Part shown: positions 17,286-25,473 of the stretch, piece by piece
Layout of the letters: every line of letters begins with the position of its first letter
Numbering within the stretch: the first letter of the stretch is position 1
Assembly (NCBI RefSeq): GCF_000733765.1
Contig: NZ_JPOG01000001.1
Location: forward strand, 3,296,501-3,360,500
Direction: 5' to 3'
DNA length: 64,000 bases
Source: Algiphilus aromaticivorans DG1253
Lineage (GTDB): Bacteria; Pseudomonadota; Gammaproteobacteria; Nevskiales; Nevskiaceae
Made by a program: the position numbers and the translations under genes
The notes under the pieces: generated by a model
Seen by the model: the letters and a program-made list of their open reading frames with translations, nothing else
Told to the model about the DNA's origin: nothing
Database searches by the model: none

Positions 17286-18208
17286 AGCTCGTCTCCTGAT
17301 GGTCGGTCCGCCGACTCGCGGTCGGCGACCGCGCGGAGGCGGTCGCGCAACCAGCGGCTGCCGGCGTCGTCTTCGGCCGAATGATGCCAGTAAAGCTGCA
17401 CGCGGAAGCTCGGCAAGCGCATCGGCGCCGGCGCGATGTGCAGAGGAAATCGACGCGCCTGCTCGCGCGCCACGCGGCCGGGCAGCGCCAGCAGAAGATC
17501 ACTGGTGGCCACCGCCGCGCATCCCGAGGCATAGCTCTGGCAACGCAGCTGCACCTGCCGATGCAGACCAGCGCGCTGCAGCGCAGCATCCTCAAGCGAC
17601 AGCCCACTGGGGCGCCCCGACACGACGACATGCGCCCCCGCCAGCCAGTCCTCCTGGGCGAGGGGAGCAACCGCCAGGGGATGGTCGCGACGCATGACGA
17701 TGCAGAGCGGATCGTCGAAGAGCGACTCGCGATGAATCTCCGGCCCTAGCGGCAGGGCGATATCCATGACCAGATCCAGCTGCCCGCGCGCCAGATCCCG
17801 GGCGACGCTCTCGCGCGCGAACTGCACCGAAGCCAGCGTCACCCCCGGTGCCTCGGCGCGCAGCACGGTCAGCAGCCCCGGCAGCATCGTCATTTCGATG
17901 ACCTCGCGCAGGCCGACGGCGAAGCGGCGCACGGCGCTGGACGGCTCGAAATCGTGGCCGGCGCGAAGCCCGGCATCAAGCAGCGCCAGTGCCTGCCGAA
18001 CACCCGGGGCCAGGGCGTGCGCACGCGGCGTGGCCACCATGCCACGCCCCTCGCGACGGAACAGCGGATCGCCGAAGCGGCTGCGCAAGCGGCCCAGCGC
18101 GTGGCTGACGGCGGGCTGGGTCAGGTGCAGCAGCTCGCCGGCCCGCGTCAGGCTGCCAGTTGCGTAGATGGCGTCGAAGACGCGGAATAGGTTGAGATCA
18201 AAGCGCAC
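17282..18208 (-). CDS. LysR-family transcriptional regulator
   Basis: 308 residues from the GTG at 18208. The N-terminal winged helix has GSLTRAGELLHLTQPAVSHALGRLR, clearly LysR, and the remainder is the PBP2-type effector domain (NodD/PcpR-like group). It leads the operon with the serine hydrolase and amidohydrolase and is divergent from the acyl-CoA dehydrogenase operon, with a dyad between them, so it may control both directions. Confidence 0.9.
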   Translation of the reverse strand: MRFDLNLFRVFDAIYATGSLTRAGELLHLTQPAVSHALGRLRSRFGDPLFRREGRGMVATPRAHALAPGVRQALALLDAGLRAGHDFEPSSAVRRFAVGLREVIEMTMLPGLLTVLRAEAPGVTLASVQFARESVARDLARGQLDLVMDIALPLGPEIHRESLFDDPLCIVMRRDHPLAVAPLAQEDWLAGAHVVVSGRPSGLSLEDAALQRAGLHRQVQLRCQSYASGCAAVATSDLLLALPGRVAREQARRFPLHIAPAPMRLPSFRVQLYWHHSAEDDAGSRWLRDRLRAVADRESADRPSGDEL

Positions 18209-18213
18209 GCATC

Positions 18214-18236
18214 AATCATGCATCACATGCATGATT
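18214..18236. promoter_or_regulatory. Dyad in the LysR/acyl-CoA dehydrogenase divergent region
   Basis: AATCATGCAT and its complement flank a CAC spacer, a perfect 10-base-arm inverted repeat lying 6 bases upstream of the LysR start and 77 bases before the acyl-CoA dehydrogenase start. It contains the T-N11-A form of LysR sites and is the best candidate for the regulator's binding site. Confidence 0.65.
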
Positions 18237-18312
18237 AAGCATACATAACCGCCATTGGATGCATGGCACTGCCTGGGTTTACCGTAGCCAGACTCACCCC
18301 GAGGAGACGGTC

Positions 18313-19545
18313 ATGGATTTTTCCCACAGCGAGCGCACACGCGACTACATCAAGCGCATCGATGCCTTCATTCGCGACCGTGTCGCACCCGTCGAGGAAG
18401 CCCATCTCGAAGAGATGATGCAGGCTCGGCGCGGTGGTGACTGGAAGAACTGGCGCCTCAATCCCGAGATCGAGAAGCTCAAGGTCGAGGCGCGTGAGGC
18501 CGGTCTGTGGAACCTCTTTCTGCCCGACCCCGAACACGGCAGCGGCCTGAGCAACGTCGACTATGCACCGCTGTGCGAGGCCATGGGTAGGAGCCTGATC
18601 GCGCCGGAGGTCTTCAACTGCAACGCTCCCGACACCGGCAACATGGAGGTGCTGGAGAAGTACGGCAGCGACGAGCAGAAGGAGCGCTGGCTGAAACCGC
18701 TGCTCACCGGCGAGATCCGCTCGGCCTTCTGCATGACCGAACCCGACGTGGCTTCCAGCGACGCCACCAACATGGCGGCCACGGCCACGGTGGAAGGCGA
18801 CGAGGTCGTGCTCAACGGCCGCAAGTGGTGGTCCTCCGGCATCGGGCATCCGAACTGCAAGGTGGCCATCTTCATGGGGCTGACCGACCCCGAGGCCAAC
18901 CGCCACCAGCGCCACAGCATGGTACTGGTGCCGCTGGACACCCCCGGCGTGCAGATCAAGCGCATGCTGCCGGTCTTCGGCGAGTACGACGAGCCGTACG
19001 GTCACGGTGAGGTGCTCTTCGACAACGTACGGCTGCCGAAGTCCGCCTTCATTCTCGGTCCCGGCAGAGGCTTCGAGATCGCCCAGGGACGCCTCGGGCC
19101 GGGGCGCATCCATCACTGCATGCGTGCGCTGGGCGCAGCCGAGCGCGGCCTGCAGCTCATGATCGAGCGCGGTCTGGCGCGCGAGGCCTTCGGCAAGCAG
19201 ATCGTCAACCTCGGCGGCAATCGCGAGCGCATCGCCGATCTGCGCGCCGGCATCGACCAGGCGCGGCTGCTGACCCTGTATGCCGCCTGGAAGATCGACC
19301 AGGTCGGCGCACTGGCCGCGCTCACCGAGATATCCGCCATCAAGGTGGTCGCCCCCAACGTGCTGCAGCAGGTCATCGACGAAGCCATCCAGATGCACGG
19401 CGGCGCCGGTGTCTCCAACGACACCCCGCTGGCGGCGATGTACGCCCAGGCGCGGGTGCTGCGCATCGTGGATGGCCCGGACGCAGTTCACCGCGGCATG
19501 ATCGCGCGCATGGAGCTGGGCAAGTACGCCGCCGCCAAGCGATGA
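18313..19545 (+). CDS. Acyl-CoA dehydrogenase (ACAD10/ACAD11-like)
   Basis: 410 residues from the ATG at 18313, which follows GAGGAGA; an ATG at 18259 lacks a ribosome site. Family marks are CMTEPDVASSDATN (FAD/substrate loop), GRKWWSSGIGH, and the C-terminal HGGAGVSNDTPLA and IVDGPDAVHR. In the ACAD10/11 group this enzyme works with an APH-domain kinase, here encoded separately at 21433. It starts an operon running to 24456 and overlaps the next gene by 4 bases. The chain length and hydroxylation of the substrate are unknown. Confidence 0.85.
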   Translation: MDFSHSERTRDYIKRIDAFIRDRVAPVEEAHLEEMMQARRGGDWKNWRLNPEIEKLKVEAREAGLWNLFLPDPEHGSGLSNVDYAPLCEAMGRSLIAPEVFNCNAPDTGNMEVLEKYGSDEQKERWLKPLLTGEIRSAFCMTEPDVASSDATNMAATATVEGDEVVLNGRKWWSSGIGHPNCKVAIFMGLTDPEANRHQRHSMVLVPLDTPGVQIKRMLPVFGEYDEPYGHGEVLFDNVRLPKSAFILGPGRGFEIAQGRLGPGRIHHCMRALGAAERGLQLMIERGLAREAFGKQIVNLGGNRERIADLRAGIDQARLLTLYAAWKIDQVGALAALTEISAIKVVAPNVLQQVIDEAIQMHGGAGVSNDTPLAAMYAQARVLRIVDGPDAVHRGMIARMELGKYAAAKR

Positions 19546-20441
19546 AGCCGGCGCGGATCGACGCGCTGCTCTACGGGACGCTGGCGGGACGGCGCGAGCG
19601 CGTCGCCGCCGGCTGGCCCGAGGGCATGCGCTGGGTCCCCACCACCAGCGGCACTATCCGCGTACTCGACGGCGGCGGCGACGGGCATCCCGTGGTCTTT
19701 GCCCCGGACGGCCCCTGCGTGATCGAGCACTACGCGGCGTTGCGTGCACTGCTTGAGCCTGATTTCCGCGTCATCGTCTTCGACCTTCCGGGCTTCGGCT
19801 TCAGCGCGCCACCCGCCGACTACGGGCATCGATTAAGCGAGGGCGCGCGCGTGGTCGCGGGGCTGCTCGAATCGCTGGCACTACCACCGGTGACGCTGGT
19901 GATGTCCTGCGTCAACGGCTTCTACGCCATGGCGGCCACGCGGCTTGCCCGCGCCCGCATCGCCCGCCTGGTGCTGTGCCAGACGCCCTCGCTCGCAGCC
20001 ATGCAGCGTTGGACCGAACGCATGGTGCCCTCGCCCATCACCACGCCGGTGCTCGGCCAGCTGCTCAGCTTCTTCAGCCGGCGCCGCATCGCCACGGGCT
20101 GGTATCGGGTGGCGGTCGCCGATCGCGAGCAACAGGCGGTGTTCTCGAGAACCGCGCGCACTGCGCTGCGCCAGGGCGGCTGCTACTGCTTTGCCGGCGT
20201 CGTGCAGGGCATGCTGGCGACCGACGCAGCCGACCCGCAGCTGCAGCCGCCGCCGGATCTTCCTGTGACGATGGTCTGGGGCAAAGCGGATCGTTCGCAT
20301 AAGCGCACCGATCCTGCGTCGCTGCGTGCGCACTGTCCGCAGGCTGAAATCGTGCCGATCGCTGATGCCGGTCACTTCCCGGAGCTGGAAGCGCCAGAAG
20401 CCTTCGCGGCGCTGCTGCGCCGCCGCTGTCTGCCGGCGTGA
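19542..20441 (+). CDS. Alpha/beta hydrolase-fold protein, Cys at the nucleophile position
   Basis: 299 residues. The fold is clear: VFDLPGFGFSAPP, WGKADRSHK (acid region) and AGHFPELEAPEAF (His). The nucleophile elbow after strand LV reads MSCVNG, so Cys123 occupies the usual Ser position and GxSxG is lost. The paralogue 80 bases downstream has Ser at residue 123. The two share SxPPxxDY-like and CYCFAxxVxGM segments. It is translationally coupled to the acyl-CoA dehydrogenase. It may be a thioesterase or hydrolase of the operon's substrate; activity is uncertain. Confidence 0.75.
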   Translation: MKPARIDALLYGTLAGRRERVAAGWPEGMRWVPTTSGTIRVLDGGGDGHPVVFAPDGPCVIEHYAALRALLEPDFRVIVFDLPGFGFSAPPADYGHRLSEGARVVAGLLESLALPPVTLVMSCVNGFYAMAATRLARARIARLVLCQTPSLAAMQRWTERMVPSPITTPVLGQLLSFFSRRRIATGWYRVAVADREQQAVFSRTARTALRQGGCYCFAGVVQGMLATDAADPQLQPPPDLPVTMVWGKADRSHKRTDPASLRAHCPQAEIVPIADAGHFPELEAPEAFAALLRRRCLPA

Positions 20442-20523
20442 CGATGGCCTGTAGCTTTCGACCACTGGCGACAGCGGCCGATCCGGCATGCAAGATGCAC
20501 GCAGACTCACGAGGAGCGCAGCG

Positions 20524-21426
20524 ATGATCGGTAGCCGCTTCGACGCCTTCTTCTACGGCCGTCTTGCCAAGAAGCGCCGCGAGGCACAGGCGCAGTGGCC
20601 GGCGGACATGCGCATGATCGACACGTCAGCCGGCCCCATGTGCGTGCGCGATACCGGCGGCGACGGCCCCGTGGTCGCTTTCGCGGTGGCCAGCCCCTGT
20701 GTTACCACGCACTACGACGGCGTTCTCGAAGCGCTGCGCAGCGACTATCGCGTTGTCGTTTTCGACATGCCGGGCTTTGGCTTCAGCCCGCCCATGGCCG
20801 ACTACGATCACAGCCTGGGAGCCGGCGGCAAGGCCATGGCCGGCCTGCTGGAGACGCTGGCGCTGCGCGACGTGACGCTGGTAGCAGGCTCGATCAACGG
20901 CCTCTACGGGCTGGCCGCGAGCCAGCTGAGCGATCGGCTGGCTCGGCTGATGCTGGTACAGACGCCGTCGGCGCAAACGATGAAGGCCTGGTTCGGCCGC
21001 ATCACGCAGCCGATCTTGCATCGGCGGCTGCTCGGCCAGTTCATCAACTTCACCAGCCGCGATCGCTTCCCGCCACTCTGGTACCGCATCGTGCTGAGCG
21101 ATCCGGGACTTCGGGAAGCCTTCACCGCGCCGGCCATGCAGGCGCTGGCGCAGGGCGCCTGCTACTGCTTCGCCAGCTTCGTGCACGGCATGCGCGACAT
21201 CGACCCGAACGATCCCTTGCTGTCCGCCGACCCGGCGCTGCCCGTGGATCTGGTCTGGGGCAATGCCGACCGCACCCACCGCAGCACCCAGCCCGAGGCG
21301 ATTCAGCAGCACGCACCGCAGGCCGAGATCCTGCGCGTGCCCGAAGCCGGACACTATCCCGACCTCGAAGACCCCGAGGCCTTCGCGCGGCTGCTGCGCA
21401 GCCGCGTGCCCCCGAACCCACAATAG
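20524..21426 (+). CDS. Alpha/beta hydrolase-fold protein, paralogue of the preceding gene
   Basis: 300 residues from the ATG at 20524, behind GAGGAG; the ATG at 20488 has no ribosome site. It shows VFDMPGFGFSPP, the elbow AGSINGLYG with Ser123, WGNADRTHR and AGHYPDLEDPEAF, so the Ser-Asp-His triad is plausible, but GxSxG is AxSxN. It arose with the upstream gene by tandem duplication. It lies 6 bases before the APH-type kinase gene. Its partner substrate is unknown. Confidence 0.78.
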   Translation: MIGSRFDAFFYGRLAKKRREAQAQWPADMRMIDTSAGPMCVRDTGGDGPVVAFAVASPCVTTHYDGVLEALRSDYRVVVFDMPGFGFSPPMADYDHSLGAGGKAMAGLLETLALRDVTLVAGSINGLYGLAASQLSDRLARLMLVQTPSAQTMKAWFGRITQPILHRRLLGQFINFTSRDRFPPLWYRIVLSDPGLREAFTAPAMQALAQGACYCFASFVHGMRDIDPNDPLLSADPALPVDLVWGNADRTHRSTQPEAIQQHAPQAEILRVPEAGHYPDLEDPEAFARLLRSRVPPNPQ

Positions 21427-21432
21427 GTACCC

Positions 21433-22500
21433 ATGAGCAATCAGCTGATCGACACCGCGGATGACGTCCGCGACGGGGAAGAACTGGATGTCGGCGCGGT
21501 CGACGCCTGGCTGAAGCAGCGCGTCGAAGGCCTCCAGGGCCAACCCGAGGTGACACAGTTTTCCGGCGGGGCCTCCAACTGGACCTACCGGCTGGCCTAT
21601 CCGTCGCACGATCTGATCCTGCGCCGGCCGCCCGCCGGCACCAAGGCCGCATCGGCGCACGACATGGCGCGCGAGTATCGGGTTCAGGAGCGCCTGAAGC
21701 CGGTCTTTCCCTATGTGCCGCCGATGGTGGCGCTCTGCGAGGACACCTCGGTGATCGGCGCCGAGTTCTACGTCATGGAGCGGCTTCCGGGCATCATCCC
21801 GCGCGCCAACATGCCGCGCGGACTGGAAATGGACCCGGCCACCGCGCGCCGGCTCTGCCATTCGGTCATCGACAAGCTGGTGGCACTGCATCAGGTTGAT
21901 GTCGACGCCGCCGGCCTGGGCGATCTCGGCAGGGGCAGCGGCTACGTCAAGCGCCAGATCGAAGGGTGGACCGAGCGCTTTGAGCGCGCCCGCACCTGGA
22001 ATGTGCCGCGCTTCAGCTATGTCACGCGCTGGCTCACGGACAACATGCCCGAGGATGTCGCGACCTGCGTCATCCACAACGACTTCCGTCTGGACAACTG
22101 CGTGCTCGACCCGGACGACCCCACGAAGGTCACCGGTATCCTCGACTGGGAGATGGCGACCCTCGGCGACCCGCTGATGGATCTGGGCAACGCCCTGGCC
22201 TTGTGGACGCAGGCCGACGACGACCGCATCGCCCGCGCCATGCGGCGGCAGCCGACCCACCTGCCAGGCATGCTCACGCGCGCCGAGGTCGTGGAGTACT
22301 ACTGTCTGCAGACCGGCCGCAGCATCGACAACTGGGCCTTCTACGAGGTCTACGGCCTGTTCCGGCTGGCCGTCATCGCCCAGCAGATCTACTACCGCTA
22401 CCACCACAAGCAGACACGCAATCCCACTTTCCGGCACCTTTGGGTGGTGACTCACTACCTTTACTGGCGCTCCCGCAACGTCATCCGGCGGGCCGGCTGA
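21433..22500 (+). CDS. APH-type phosphotransferase, ACAD10/ACAD11 kinase-like
   Basis: 355 residues. The aminoglycoside-phosphotransferase-like kinase motifs HNDFRLDN (near residue 215) and DWEMATLGDP (near 238) are intact, with FSGGASNWTYRL as the nucleotide loop. Proteins of this group form the N-terminal domain of mammalian ACAD10/11 and the LvaA kinase of Pseudomonas, which phosphorylate 4-hydroxyacyl-CoA before dehydration by the dehydrogenase partner. Placement with the dehydrogenase at 18313 supports the same role. It overlaps the phosphatase gene start by 1 base. Confidence 0.82.
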   Translation: MSNQLIDTADDVRDGEELDVGAVDAWLKQRVEGLQGQPEVTQFSGGASNWTYRLAYPSHDLILRRPPAGTKAASAHDMAREYRVQERLKPVFPYVPPMVALCEDTSVIGAEFYVMERLPGIIPRANMPRGLEMDPATARRLCHSVIDKLVALHQVDVDAAGLGDLGRGSGYVKRQIEGWTERFERARTWNVPRFSYVTRWLTDNMPEDVATCVIHNDFRLDNCVLDPDDPTKVTGILDWEMATLGDPLMDLGNALALWTQADDDRIARAMRRQPTHLPGMLTRAEVVEYYCLQTGRSIDNWAFYEVYGLFRLAVIAQQIYYRYHHKQTRNPTFRHLWVVTHYLYWRSRNVIRRAG

Positions 22501-23192
22501 TGGGCGCGATCTATCTCATCCGCCACGGCCAGGCGAGCTTCGGCAAGACCGACTACGACCAGCTTTCCGATCTCGGCATGCAGCAGGCGAGCCGGTTGGG
22601 CGAGGCGCTGTCCTTCCGCCTGCCGCACCCGGACGCGATCATGGTCGGCGCCATGCTGCGCCACCAGCAGACCGCGGCCAAGGCGCTCGCCGGCATGGCT
22701 CTGCCCCCGGAGTGGCGAACCGATGCGCGCTGGAACGAGTTCGACCACGACGAGATCATCCGCGTCTACGAGCCGCGCTACGCCAGCCACGCCGTGCTGG
22801 CGGCGGACCTGGCGCGCTCGCTGCAGCCGCGGCGCGCCTTCCAGGACATGTTCGCAAAGGCCGTCGGGCGCTGGATCGACGGCGCCCACGACGATGATTA
22901 CGCCGAGCCGTGGCCCGCCTTCTGCGCCCGCGTCAAGGCTGCCTGCGATGATCTCTGCGCGGAACTCGGCCGCGGCCGCTCGGCTCTTGTCTTCACCTCC
23001 GGCGGGGTCATCACCAGCCTAGCCGCCGAGCTGCTGAAGCTGGGTACCCGCGAGACGATGCGGATGAACTGGACCCTGGCCAACGCCAGCGTCACGAAGT
23101 TGATCTTCTCGGATCGGGGGCTCTATCTCAGCACTCTCAACGAGCACGCCCACTTCGAGGGCGCGCATCGCGATTTCATCACCTACCGCTAG
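22500..23192 (+). CDS. Histidine phosphatase family protein
   Basis: 230 residues. The catalytic RHG is at residues 8-10 (LIRHGQAS), and a second histidine region follows near VFTSGGVIT. The ATG at 22500 overlaps the stop of the kinase gene (TGATG). Members remove phosphate from small molecules or proteins through a phosphohistidine. Beside an APH-type kinase it could reverse or edit the phosphorylation step, but that is inference. Confidence 0.8.
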   Translation: MGAIYLIRHGQASFGKTDYDQLSDLGMQQASRLGEALSFRLPHPDAIMVGAMLRHQQTAAKALAGMALPPEWRTDARWNEFDHDEIIRVYEPRYASHAVLAADLARSLQPRRAFQDMFAKAVGRWIDGAHDDDYAEPWPAFCARVKAACDDLCAELGRGRSALVFTSGGVITSLAAELLKLGTRETMRMNWTLANASVTKLIFSDRGLYLSTLNEHAHFEGAHRDFITYR

Positions 23193-23200
23193 GATTTCCC

Positions 23201-23947
23201 ATGCGCAAGAACATTCTCATCACCGGCGCATCCTCCGGCCTCGGCGCCGGCATGGCGCGCGAATTCGCCGCCATGGGCCGCAACCTCGCGCTCTGCGCGC
23301 GCCGCACCGACCGGCTTGAAACGCTGCGCGACGAACTGCTCGCCCAGAACCCCGACATCCGGATCAGCATCGGCGCGCTGGACGTCAACGATCATGACGC
23401 CGTCTTCGAGACCTTCCGCGCCTTCGAGGCGGATCTCGGCGGCATCGATCGCGTCGTCGTCAACGCCGGCATGGGCAAGGGCCAGCCGCTGGGCACGGGC
23501 TACTTCTACGCCAACAAGCAGACGGCCGAAACAAACTTCGTGTCGGCGCTGGCGCAGATGGAAGCGGCCATGGAACTCTTCCGCGCTGCGAACTCCGGCC
23601 ACGTGGTCGTGATCTCCTCGATCAGCGCCTTCCGTGGCATGCCCAGGAACCTCACCACCTACGCCGCCTCCAAGGCCGGGGTCGCCGCGCTGGCCGAGGG
23701 CTTGCGCGCCGACGTCATGGACACCCCGATCGAGGTCACCACCATCTACCCGGGCTATATTCGTTCGGAGATCAACGAGAAGGTCAAGAAGGTACCCTTC
23801 ATCGTCGATACCGCTACCGGCTGCCGCGCCATGGTGCGCGCCATCGAGAAGGAGCCTGCCGAAGCCAGCGTCCCGTCCTGGCCGTGGACACCGCTGGGCG
23901 CGGCGATGAAGCGCCTGCCGTTGCGCATCGTTGCGCGCATGGCCTGA
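23201..23947 (+). CDS. Short-chain dehydrogenase/reductase
   Basis: 248 residues. Classical SDR marks: TGASSGLGAGMA (NAD(P) binding), VVVNAGMG, and the active-site Ser in ISSISA with YAASK. It oxidises or reduces a hydroxy/oxo group, probably in the hydroxyacyl-CoA pathway of this operon. It lies 8 bases after the histidine phosphatase. Confidence 0.88.
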   Translation: MRKNILITGASSGLGAGMAREFAAMGRNLALCARRTDRLETLRDELLAQNPDIRISIGALDVNDHDAVFETFRAFEADLGGIDRVVVNAGMGKGQPLGTGYFYANKQTAETNFVSALAQMEAAMELFRAANSGHVVVISSISAFRGMPRNLTTYAASKAGVAALAEGLRADVMDTPIEVTTIYPGYIRSEINEKVKKVPFIVDTATGCRAMVRAIEKEPAEASVPSWPWTPLGAAMKRLPLRIVARMA

Positions 23948-23970
23948 ACCCATCGAGCAAGGAGTTCTAC

Positions 23971-24456
23971 ATGACCGACCGTCCCCAGCATCTCGGCCCG
24001 CTGCGTTTGCACTTCCAGGCCAACACACGTGCACCGCGCGAAGCCGTCTTCGCCTTCCTGGCCGACCACGACCGCTTCGGCACCCTGTTCGCGCCGCCCT
24101 TCGCCAGCAAGCCGGGCGCGCTGATCCGACGCAGCGCCACCGCGCCCGATGGCAGCGACCCGAACGGCATCGGGTCCAAGCGCGCTCTCCGGGTCGCCGG
24201 CCTGACGATGCTGGAAGAAGTGATCGTGGCCTATGAGCCCAACCATCTGATCGAGTACACCGCCACACGCGGGCCGATCCGCAACCACCTCGGGCGCATC
24301 GTGCTGGAGGAGGACGGCCATGGCGGCACGCACCTCGACTACCGCATCTGGCTCGACGGCAAGCTGCCCGGGCTGGGTGCCCTGCTCGGCGCACAGCTCA
24401 AGGGCGCGCTGCGCGGCGGCTGGGCGCGCGCGCAGCGCCAGCTCGAGGCGAGCTAG
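23971..24456 (+). CDS. SRPBCC/START-like protein
   Basis: 161 residues from the ATG at 23971, behind AAGGAG. The N-terminus (RLHFQANTRAPREAVFAFLADH) is the SRPBCC helix-grip pattern, which binds hydrophobic ligands. No catalytic residues are evident. It ends the operon that began at 18313 and converges on the PF10118 gene. Confidence 0.72.
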   Translation: MTDRPQHLGPLRLHFQANTRAPREAVFAFLADHDRFGTLFAPPFASKPGALIRRSATAPDGSDPNGIGSKRALRVAGLTMLEEVIVAYEPNHLIEYTATRGPIRNHLGRIVLEEDGHGGTHLDYRIWLDGKLPGLGALLGAQLKGALRGGWARAQRQLEAS

Positions 24457-24468
24457 AAGCTGGAGAAC

Positions 24469-25323
24469 TCAGGCCGCCTCGGGTAGCGCCTCTACCGAGG
24501 CGACCAGTTCGTCGACCTGTGCGAGGAATTCGCGGTTGTCGTGATCCCAGGGGTGGAAACCCGGACGGAAGTAGTCGAGATAGTCGCGCAGCCCGCGTCG
24601 GAAGACGCCCGGATCGCGGCCCAGCAGATAGCCATAGAGCCGACGCCAACCCCGGACGCTGCCCAGCGGGCGCGTGGTCGTGTCGCTGCGCAGCGTGCGC
24701 AGATACATGCGCCCGAGCTGGGCGAAGAGGATGGGGGTAGCGATGATCAGGCCCGACATGCGCAATGCTTCGGCGCGCGTGCCGGTACCAAAGACGCAGC
24801 GGAAAACGTCGAAGGCCACCGCCTTGTGCTCGGTCTCCTCCAGCGCGTGCCAACGCCACAGGGCGTCCATGGCGGGATCCAGCGGCTCGCCGAGCAATGC
24901 CTCGTCGGCCAGCAGACGGTTAGCGAGGACGGCCGTGAAGTGCTCCAGCGCCACCGTGCCGGAAAGCTGCATGCCGGGCGGGGTGTTGCGCTTGAACCAT
25001 TCCAGCAGCGCTCGTACCTGATCCTCCATGGCCTCGGCCGGAATGCCGGCAGCTTGCAGCGCGCGGTTGTATTGCTCGTGCTCACGGCCGTGCATGGCTT
25101 CCTGACCGATGAAGGCGGTGACAGCCTCCTGCAGCTCGGGGTCGTCAATGCGGTCGCGGAAGTGACGCACGCTGTGGATGAAGAAGCGCTCACCCACGGG
25201 GAACAGCACCGACATGCTGTTGAGGAAATGCGAGACCTGCCGGCCGGCTGGGTGCCAGTCCAGAATGCGGCGACGGTCGAGCGGGAACTGAAGATCGCGA
25301 CGTAGAGGAAGCATGATTGCCAT
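24469..25323 (-). CDS. PF10118-family predicted metal-dependent hydrolase
   Basis: 284 residues, mostly helical. Paired metal motifs GQEAMHGREH near residue 92 and LEETEHK near 160 are the ferritin-like diiron set of this family. Biochemical function is unproven despite the name. It is divergent from the MerR gene, with 150 bases between the starts. Confidence 0.75.
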   Translation of the reverse strand: MAIMLPLRRDLQFPLDRRRILDWHPAGRQVSHFLNSMSVLFPVGERFFIHSVRHFRDRIDDPELQEAVTAFIGQEAMHGREHEQYNRALQAAGIPAEAMEDQVRALLEWFKRNTPPGMQLSGTVALEHFTAVLANRLLADEALLGEPLDPAMDALWRWHALEETEHKAVAFDVFRCVFGTGTRAEALRMSGLIIATPILFAQLGRMYLRTLRSDTTTRPLGSVRGWRRLYGYLLGRDPGVFRRGLRDYLDYFRPGFHPWDHDNREFLAQVDELVASVEALPEAA

Positions 25324-25473
25324 CCTGTAACCTTGTCACCGAATGATGGCATAGTTATTCGAGCCTGCCAAACGGGATGACGGGCCGTCGATTCCGCGTG
25401 CGTGTGCACCGCATGCGTCGAGCTGTCATACACTGCCCGTTGATGGGCCACACGGGGGTCGCCGAGCGCGAGG

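Noticed and set aside
20626-22455. A 609-codon open frame on the minus strand across the hydrolase and kinase genes
   Set aside because: It crosses two genes with clear motifs on the plus strand and has no domain pattern of its own.
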